NCBI GenBank assembly: GCA_903925515.1
Contig: CAIYFP010000024.1
Location: 1-36,592 of the forward strand
Reading direction: 5' to 3'
From: an uncultured Verrucomicrobiota bacterium
GTDB taxonomy: Bacteria > Verrucomicrobiota > Verrucomicrobiia > Limisphaerales > UBA9464
Length of the DNA stretch: 36,592 nt
The notes under the pieces are model-generated. The model was not told where the DNA came from. It searched no databases and saw nothing but the letters and a program-made list of their open reading frames with translations. The first letter of the stretch is position 1. Every line of letters starts with the position of its first letter. This document shows, one piece after another, positions 32,431 to 36,592 of the stretch. Position numbers and translations under genes: made by a program.

Positions 32431-33170
32431 CGGCAATAATCGCATAATTGGCGAATGGTTCGCGGCGCCACCACGATTCTGCAGCCTTTGCCAGAGGGAA
32501 TTCGCTCAATCATGCTGCGGATAAAGTGCGCCTTAAGGCACTTCTGCAATGGCAATCCAGCGATAAGTGTTCCACCTATAAACACTTCCCTCACCACAAT
32601 ATTGTACTTCCTCTCCAGCGCACATCTTCTGGCGGAGTCATTCATCAAGTCGCGAAGAGAAACCATAATGGAATCAATTGGAGAACCCTCGGCGATATGA
32701 TCGCTGTCGCCAATACTACAAAGGGACACTCCGATTCGACACTCGGCACCCAAAATCGTCCGTATGCGACGTGTTAGATCCTCCAGGACAAATCCCTGCA
32801 ATATCCTTGCGGGTGGGTTGTGGAAATACACTCTGGATACGTGCAAACCATTCAGTCGCTTTAAGCTACCCTCTAAGCTACTTTCTATGGCTTTTGGGGA
32901 AAAATCAACCTTTGGAAAAGGCTTATGATTAATATCAACACCAACTTTGGTTTCGACGCAGCAATGCAATCCGTGTAGAGCTTCCCCGAGCAGAACTTCA
33001 GCTCGGCCTAGAGCGTATAGTGGCGCTGTGTCGAAGTAGCGAAATCCAGCCTTATGAGCCGCTTTGAGAACTGCGATAGCCGATCTTGGTTCTCTCGGTC
33101 GCAGAATAGTTCCATCAAAGGAGCCCGCAACCCGCATCGTGCCATAAACTAGGTTGTCTCTGAGGAGCAT
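32427..33170 (-). CDS. Aldo/keto reductase family protein
   Basis: This is a 247-residue NAD(P)H-dependent aldo/keto reductase-like protein with the catalytic tetrad visible: Asp47 and Tyr52 in FDTAPLYALGRAEVLLGEAL, Lys75 in VETKVG and His117 in VYFHNPP. The N-terminal GTMRVAG and the helix SAIAVLKAAHKAGFRYFD are typical. It is shorter than the usual 300-330 residues; the C-terminal cofactor-binding part (RIVVAPRTIRQL) is present but condensed. In this operon it may reduce a carbonyl or imine made by a radical SAM enzyme. It begins 9 bp after the stop of the second radical SAM gene and overlaps the next gene by 4 bp. Confidence 0.8.
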   Translation of the reverse strand: MLLRDNLVYGTMRVAGSFDGTILRPREPRSAIAVLKAAHKAGFRYFDTAPLYALGRAEVLLGEALHGLHCCVETKVGVDINHKPFPKVDFSPKAIESSLEGSLKRLNGLHVSRVYFHNPPARILQGFVLEDLTRRIRTILGAECRIGVSLCSIGDSDHIAEGSPIDSIMVSLRDLMNDSARRCALERKYNIVVREVFIGGTLIAGLPLQKCLKAHFIRSMIERIPSGKGCRIVVAPRTIRQLCDYCR

Positions 33171-33179
33171 GTAATAATG

Positions 33180-34049
33180 CTAGGAATCGAAACAGAAGGG
33201 GGCACATGCTTCCGTATGCCCGGGTGGCCCTTTTGTGAACCGATGAATGCCGGCTCTTAGTTCCTCCCGACTCATTGAGATTGCCAACTGGCCGTCGTCG
33301 GCGTATGGACATAGTCTGACAGACCCCGAAGCACTAACGAAGAGCTTTTTAGACTGGCAGCGTGCCCGGTTTTCGCTTCCAGTGAGGAGTCTGAACGCAG
33401 CCATAAGTTCCTGCCCAATCGAAAACCTCCCCTGTAAGAGTGCATAGTCTCGATGAAGTATATCGAAATAAACCTCTTTGCTCAGGCGTTGTTCCAAGAG
33501 AATATCGGCGGACAGATAAAGAAAGCTGAGCGCAAGTTGCGGATGACCGAGCCTGTCAACAATGTCGCAAATCGTGCTCACTTCAATCTCACTAAGTCTG
33601 AATATATTAAGATGAATAGATTTTGATGAGCGTTCTGGAAGCGCACGAAACAAATCTGCTGCAGTCTCAAAATGACGTCTCGTGTTACCCACGAGGGCTG
33701 CACCTGTAGAGTCCGCCGAAAATGTAATGTGAGAAAGTAGTGGCAGAACCGCGCTTAATCGATCCAGTGGATATTCGGGGCGTGACGCTGTTATAATCGA
33801 TACAGAGAAGCCGTAACGCACAAGGAGAGAGACCATTCTTTCAAAGTAAGGATGATCAGTTGGTTCGCCGCCAGAGAGGCAAATGTTCTGAACTCCTACT
33901 TCCCTCAATCGGCTAGCAATCAACCCTAGCCTGTCCATCGTTAACACTGCTTGCCCTTTATCTGCGCGGAAGCAGAATCCGCATGCGACCCTACACGCAT
34001 CGGAGACACTGACTACTGCATCCCTAAATTGCCAATTCTTGGTGTTCAC
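33180..34049 (-). CDS. Radical SAM protein (MoaA-like, with C-terminal Cys cluster)
   Basis: This 289-residue radical SAM enzyme has the iron-sulfur motif CRVACGFC (C19, C23, C26, CxxxCxxC), the SAM-binding GGEP in LSGGEPTDHP (60-63) and IITASRPEYPL. The C-terminal part has four more Cys (C231, C247 in VRLCPY, C282 and C286 in ACAPFC), which suggests an auxiliary cluster as in twitch/SPASM-type enzymes. It would generate a 5'-deoxyadenosyl radical on a substrate, probably peptide-like given its partner. The start is GTG at 34049, directly after the TAG of the upstream gene with no gap. Base composition is AT-rich compared with the left 30 kb. Confidence 0.87.
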   Translation of the reverse strand: MNTKNWQFRDAVVSVSDACRVACGFCFRADKGQAVLTMDRLGLIASRLREVGVQNICLSGGEPTDHPYFERMVSLLVRYGFSVSIITASRPEYPLDRLSAVLPLLSHITFSADSTGAALVGNTRRHFETAADLFRALPERSSKSIHLNIFRLSEIEVSTICDIVDRLGHPQLALSFLYLSADILLEQRLSKEVYFDILHRDYALLQGRFSIGQELMAAFRLLTGSENRARCQSKKLFVSASGSVRLCPYADDGQLAISMSREELRAGIHRFTKGPPGHTEACAPFCFDS

Positions 34050-35378
34050 CTATTGAAGCCCCGTCATGTCCCAAATAGCCGATTCGATCGCCCTTCGAAA
34101 AAGACTACAATGCTCTGGGTCTGGAGTTTCACATCCGCTAAAATAAGCGTGTGATAGAGGCGGTCCGCCACAAATTGCAATTGCTGGGCATTCTAAGCAA
34201 TCGTTAACAGGAAGTAGGGTTTTAGTGCCTTTTGAAAGGTCAACTGATTTTGGATTCAACCCAGCGACAGGTTGCCAGAGTCGCCGGTCTGTCCAAAATA
34301 GATCTGAAAGACTAACAACGCCGCCCGGTAACAATGCACCAGTCATTGAACCATCAATTTCTTCTAGCAATCTCGGGGTTCGCGTATCCAAAGCTTGATA
34401 AACTCTATCAAGCAACGAATGAAGAACAGCTCCCCTCGACAATGCGCGCATCCGAGCTTTCGACAATGCATCCGCAAGTTTAATTCCACTAATCTTCTCA
34501 TGTCCCTTTGCAGGGATCGGATCATTGACATAGATGAAATTGATATTCAAATCATCTATCAAATATTCGACAATATCTGGAATGTGTTCGACATTTCTTA
34601 CGGTCGGGGTTAGGTTGGCACCCAAGTAGATGTCGGGAAACTGACGGAGTTGATTTATATTAGCCCTTAATTGTGAGAAGTAGCTGTTTCCGCTGAGCAG
34701 CTTCCGTTCACGGTGGTTCATTTCCTCAGATCCATCAATTGATACACCAACTCCATAATTGAATTTCGCAAAATGCGAGAGCATTTCTTCGGTGAACCGC
34801 ACGGCGTTTGTGACGATTGTCCTGCGGACTCGTCTTACGCGGTAATCCTGACGCAGCGTTTCAATGTACTGATCTCCCTTTGCGATCAGGTCAAATCTAA
34901 GTGTCGGTTCACCCCCAAACCATTGAATTGTCACTTCATCCTGACCTTCGTTATGTTGGAACAGAAACTGTAGTCCACTTTGTAACTCGCTTTCAGATAG
35001 GTCGGGAGCCCCAGAGTTGGTGTTGACGAAACAGTAAGAGCAATTCAAATTGCACTTTGTGGTGACGACTATTCGAAGGCCGGTAATGCGGCGCGGCTTG
35101 GTTGGTAGCGAGAGACTTTCTAATCGTCTTGTGATAGCTTCTAAAGCCAGGTCTCGAGTCGGTATTTCTCGACTACTACAGCCGATGCCTTCTAAATAGC
35201 GAGTCATCTCCCCCTTTTTCTCGTTCTTCATGAAATCGCTATATTCATGAGAATCCAATTGAACACTCTCAAGTGAGATCGGATCGAATACTACAGCCTC
35301 GTTCTCGTGGCTATATACAAACAGACCGTTGCGTTTCGGTGGGGGTGGATAGGGTTTTGATGTTTTCGTCTTTATCAT
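34050..35378 (-). CDS. Radical SAM/SPASM peptide-maturase-like enzyme
   Basis: This is a 442-residue enzyme. The N-terminal 100 residues (LFVYSHENEAVVFDPISLES, then a helical part) resemble the peptide-recognition regions of RiPP maturases. The radical SAM core has TTKCNLNCSYC (C109, C113, C116) and GGEP in WFGGEPT (155-158), then ANLTPTVRN and similar core strands. The C-terminal SPASM domain has C394, C397, C403, C416 and C424 (CLECPAIAICGG, SGCETPDPEHC) for auxiliary Fe-S clusters. Such enzymes install thioether, C-C or C-N links or epimerise residues in peptides; anaerobic sulfatase-maturing enzymes are relatives. The ATG overlaps a short upstream frame (ATGA). It is the first large gene of the four-gene operon. 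Confidence 0.9.
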   Translation of the reverse strand: MIKTKTSKPYPPPPKRNGLFVYSHENEAVVFDPISLESVQLDSHEYSDFMKNEKKGEMTRYLEGIGCSSREIPTRDLALEAITRRLESLSLPTKPRRITGLRIVVTTKCNLNCSYCFVNTNSGAPDLSESELQSGLQFLFQHNEGQDEVTIQWFGGEPTLRFDLIAKGDQYIETLRQDYRVRRVRRTIVTNAVRFTEEMLSHFAKFNYGVGVSIDGSEEMNHRERKLLSGNSYFSQLRANINQLRQFPDIYLGANLTPTVRNVEHIPDIVEYLIDDLNINFIYVNDPIPAKGHEKISGIKLADALSKARMRALSRGAVLHSLLDRVYQALDTRTPRLLEEIDGSMTGALLPGGVVSLSDLFWTDRRLWQPVAGLNPKSVDLSKGTKTLLPVNDCLECPAIAICGGPPLSHAYFSGCETPDPEHCSLFRRAIESAIWDMTGLQ

Positions 35379-35524
35379 CTGCTGAAGGATTCGGTTGGAT
35401 GTTGGTCAAGGCATTCTGCGCTCCGGCTTAGCCGGGCAACACCCCACGGACGTTGTTCAACGAATAACTTAGCTGAGCCAGCTAACAGAGGAATGACGGG
35501 AGAGCCAAGCTGGGAGCGCCTCAC
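35375..35524 (-). CDS. Candidate 49-residue ORF coupled to the radical SAM/SPASM gene
   Basis: A GTG at 35524 opens a frame of 49 codons whose TGA overlaps the ATG of the maturase gene (ATGA, 35378-35375). The peptide begins VRRSQLGSPVIPLLAG, continues KLFVEQRPWGVARLSRSAEC and ends DQHPTESFSR. The overlap is the usual sign of translational coupling and would fit a precursor gene, but the GTG has no good ribosome site. The frame stays open upstream to the TAG at 35570-35572, which also ends a 31-codon ORF in the same frame. It may therefore be the 3' half of a broken gene. Confidence 0.33.
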   Translation of the reverse strand: MRRSQLGSPVIPLLAGSAKLFVEQRPWGVARLSRSAECLDQHPTESFSR

Positions 35525-35916
35525 AATTTGTGTTTTGGAACGGCTGGGTAGGTTTGTGCCGGCTAGTTGCTAAGATACATCATCTTGTCGCTGTGATTTT
35601 GAAAACCTCCAATGTTTGACTGTTTGTTGACAGAAGGACGACCCAGGTCTGAGTATTCCGGTCATGTGGCCGCTTCCTAGAACGTAAGGAGCCTCGGCTT
35701 TCTTGCGTCCAAGACGCGCTGCTCGATCCTAGCTGTTAAGATACCATTCTTCGCCTAAGAGACAGTGACCGTCTCCAATGATACTCTTGGGATTGACCGA
35801 ACCCTTTTCTATGGCTATACCCTGTGACTAAACTAATCGGGATCTGACTTTTTCAGGGCAATGCAATTACCACTATTTGGCAGCTCCTCGGTGACAATTG
35901 GAGGGCTTCGAGCTTT
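35379..35916. other. AT-richer interval of about 540 bp with only short frames
   Basis: This lies between the 152-residue gene and the radical SAM operon, both on the minus strand. It holds the two small minus-strand frames listed separately and two small hairpins (35423-35435, CCGGC/GCCGG; 35469-35485, TTAGCTG/CAGCTAA). The operon promoter must lie here if it is independent. No convincing -35/-10 pair stands out, and nothing else is supported. Confidence 0.6.
35570..35665 (-). CDS. Candidate 31-residue ORF with a ribosome site
   Basis: The ATG at 35665 is preceded by AGGAAG at 7 nt. The peptide starts MTGILRPGSSFCQQTVKHW and ends QRQDDVS before TAG. It is in the same frame as the 49-codon ORF downstream, so the two may be halves of one earlier gene split by the TAG, or the first may be a small peptide gene. 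No similarity to known precursors is visible. Confidence 0.28.
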   Translation of the reverse strand: MTGILRPGSSFCQQTVKHWRFSKSQRQDDVS

Positions 35917-36375
35917 CTAACTAGTCTTTTTCTTCTTTTTGGGCTTTTTTGCCTTGTCAAGCTCACCAATGATGCGCGCGACTTCTTCTTCGTAGGCCAG
36001 TTCTACCTTCTCATCCTCAGCGTTCATTACTTGCGTAGGTATCTCGATAGCTGCCGCAAGATCACGAACTAATTGAACGTGAGTCTCTTGAAGTCGCTGT
36101 GTGTCCTTCTGACCAGCACCGTCCGCAAGGACGATAATCCCAGGCAGGGTGGGGTTTGGCGCGAGGAGCACGATGCCTCTTGGCTCTTCGCGAACGGCAA
36201 TTATCGCGCCCTCAACTGGGATCCAAGCAACTTTGTCCTTGATTGCTTCCATCAGCAGTGTCTGGCGCTTCTTGAATTCTTTGCGGTCGCCAAACCATAC
36301 GCCTGCTTTGGCCTTGGAAGCGGGGGTGGTTACGGGGATCAAATGATCCGTTTTGAGTGGTCGTCTTTTCGGCAT
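35917..36375 (-). CDS. Unknown protein with a lysine-rich C-terminus (152 aa)
   Basis: This soluble protein of 152 residues is of no family I can name. It begins MPKRRPLKTDHLIPVTTPAS and has a central beta-rich stretch (WIPVEGAIIAVREEPRGIVL, PGIIVLADGAG). A helical region with acidic residues follows, and the tail is KAKKPKKKKKTS. No signal peptide or membrane segment. It has the same AT-richer composition as the radical SAM operon and the same strand, but 538 bp separate them, so co-transcription is doubtful. Confidence 0.68.
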   Translation of the reverse strand: MPKRRPLKTDHLIPVTTPASKAKAGVWFGDRKEFKKRQTLLMEAIKDKVAWIPVEGAIIAVREEPRGIVLLAPNPTLPGIIVLADGAGQKDTQRLQETHVQLVRDLAAAIEIPTQVMNAEDEKVELAYEEEVARIIGELDKAKKPKKKKKTS

Positions 36376-36455
36376 ACGTTGGACAATTTACTTGCGCTCA
36401 ACTGCGATTGGCAAGTTGATTTTTGGGAACGTGTTACGGATGGGCGCAGGACGAA

Positions 36456-36534
36456 TTGCGCCAGAATGTTTGTTACCGGCGGGGGTACTGGGCGAAGGGG
36501 GTGGAGGGATCGTTGCGCCAGAAGTCCTGTTACC
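36456..36534. repeat. Two direct repeats of 22 nt, 57 bp apart
   Basis: TTGCGCCAGAATGTTTGTTA at 36456 (ending CC at 36477) is repeated at 36513-36534 with about four changes. The first 11 and last 6 nt are conserved. They lie upstream of the 152-residue gene, where they could be regulatory or a remnant. The stretch continues to the window edge. Confidence 0.6.
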
Positions 36535-36592
36535 GTGGCCGGCATGGACGATTCAATGAGCACGGGAACACGCGAGGAGGTGTTGGGGAAAC

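Noticed and set aside
35401..35500. Possible integron attC site (GTTGAAC and small hairpins)
   Set aside because: One core-like heptamer is present, but no matching partner site or integrase in the window; the hairpins do not form the two-core layout.
1..36592. CRISPR array, rRNA or tRNA genes
   Set aside because: No regularly spaced direct repeats, no conserved rRNA segments and no cloverleaf with a T-loop motif were seen.

Overview
The window is bacterial, and most of it (about 1 to 30,860) is very GC-rich, with C/G-ended codons, tightly packed genes and 4-bp stop/start overlaps. The gene content points to the Verrucomicrobiota (PVC group): a DUF1592/DUF1588-type cytochrome with a PA14 domain paired with a DUF1552 protein, a DUF1559-like prepilin protein, a carbamoyltransferase with SxtJ and DUF5989 partners, and IS66 remnants. 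This assignment is inferred from family content. No rRNA, tRNA or CRISPR array was seen.

Layout, left to right. 1-5,826 (+): the tail of a cut-off gene, an MFS transporter with an unusual helical insertion, and the DUF1592/DUF1552 pair. 5,899-6,644 (-): an FtsB/DivIC-like protein and a small lipoprotein. 6,842-8,678 (+): a GlcD-type FAD oxidase and a DCC (DUF393) protein. 8,765-18,446 (+): a ten-gene, nearly gapless operon. It starts with GYF/zinc-ribbon/B-box-like membrane proteins and continues with DUF4129, DUF4350, MoxR ATPase, DUF58, SpoIIM-like and RDD proteins, a recurring bacterial membrane/chaperone cluster of poorly known function. 18,447-19,426: a gene-free stretch holding a 575-bp imperfect inverted repeat. 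19,427-25,857 (-): a GntR (YtrA-like) regulator, ABC ATPase, giant secreted beta-propeller protein, prepilin-like protein and ABC-type membrane protein. 26,002-29,211 (-): CutC, DUF5989 (50 aa), carbamoyltransferase and SxtJ. 29,340-30,857 (+): an unknown protein with a Cys cluster.

From about 30,875 the character changes. A 372-bp MITE-like element with 35-nt terminal inverted repeats abuts two nested IS66 fragments. After that, base composition falls sharply to AT-richer DNA up to the right edge. This looks like a horizontally acquired island. It carries a compact minus-strand operon of a radical SAM/SPASM enzyme, a second radical SAM enzyme, an aldo/keto reductase and a small JAMM/RadC-like putative metallopeptidase. 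That set resembles a peptide- or small-molecule-modifying pathway, and I do not recognise the combination as a described system. A short frame coupled by an ATGA overlap to the first enzyme, itself interrupted by a TAG further upstream, is the only nearby candidate for a precursor. The island ends with a small lysine-tailed protein of unknown function.
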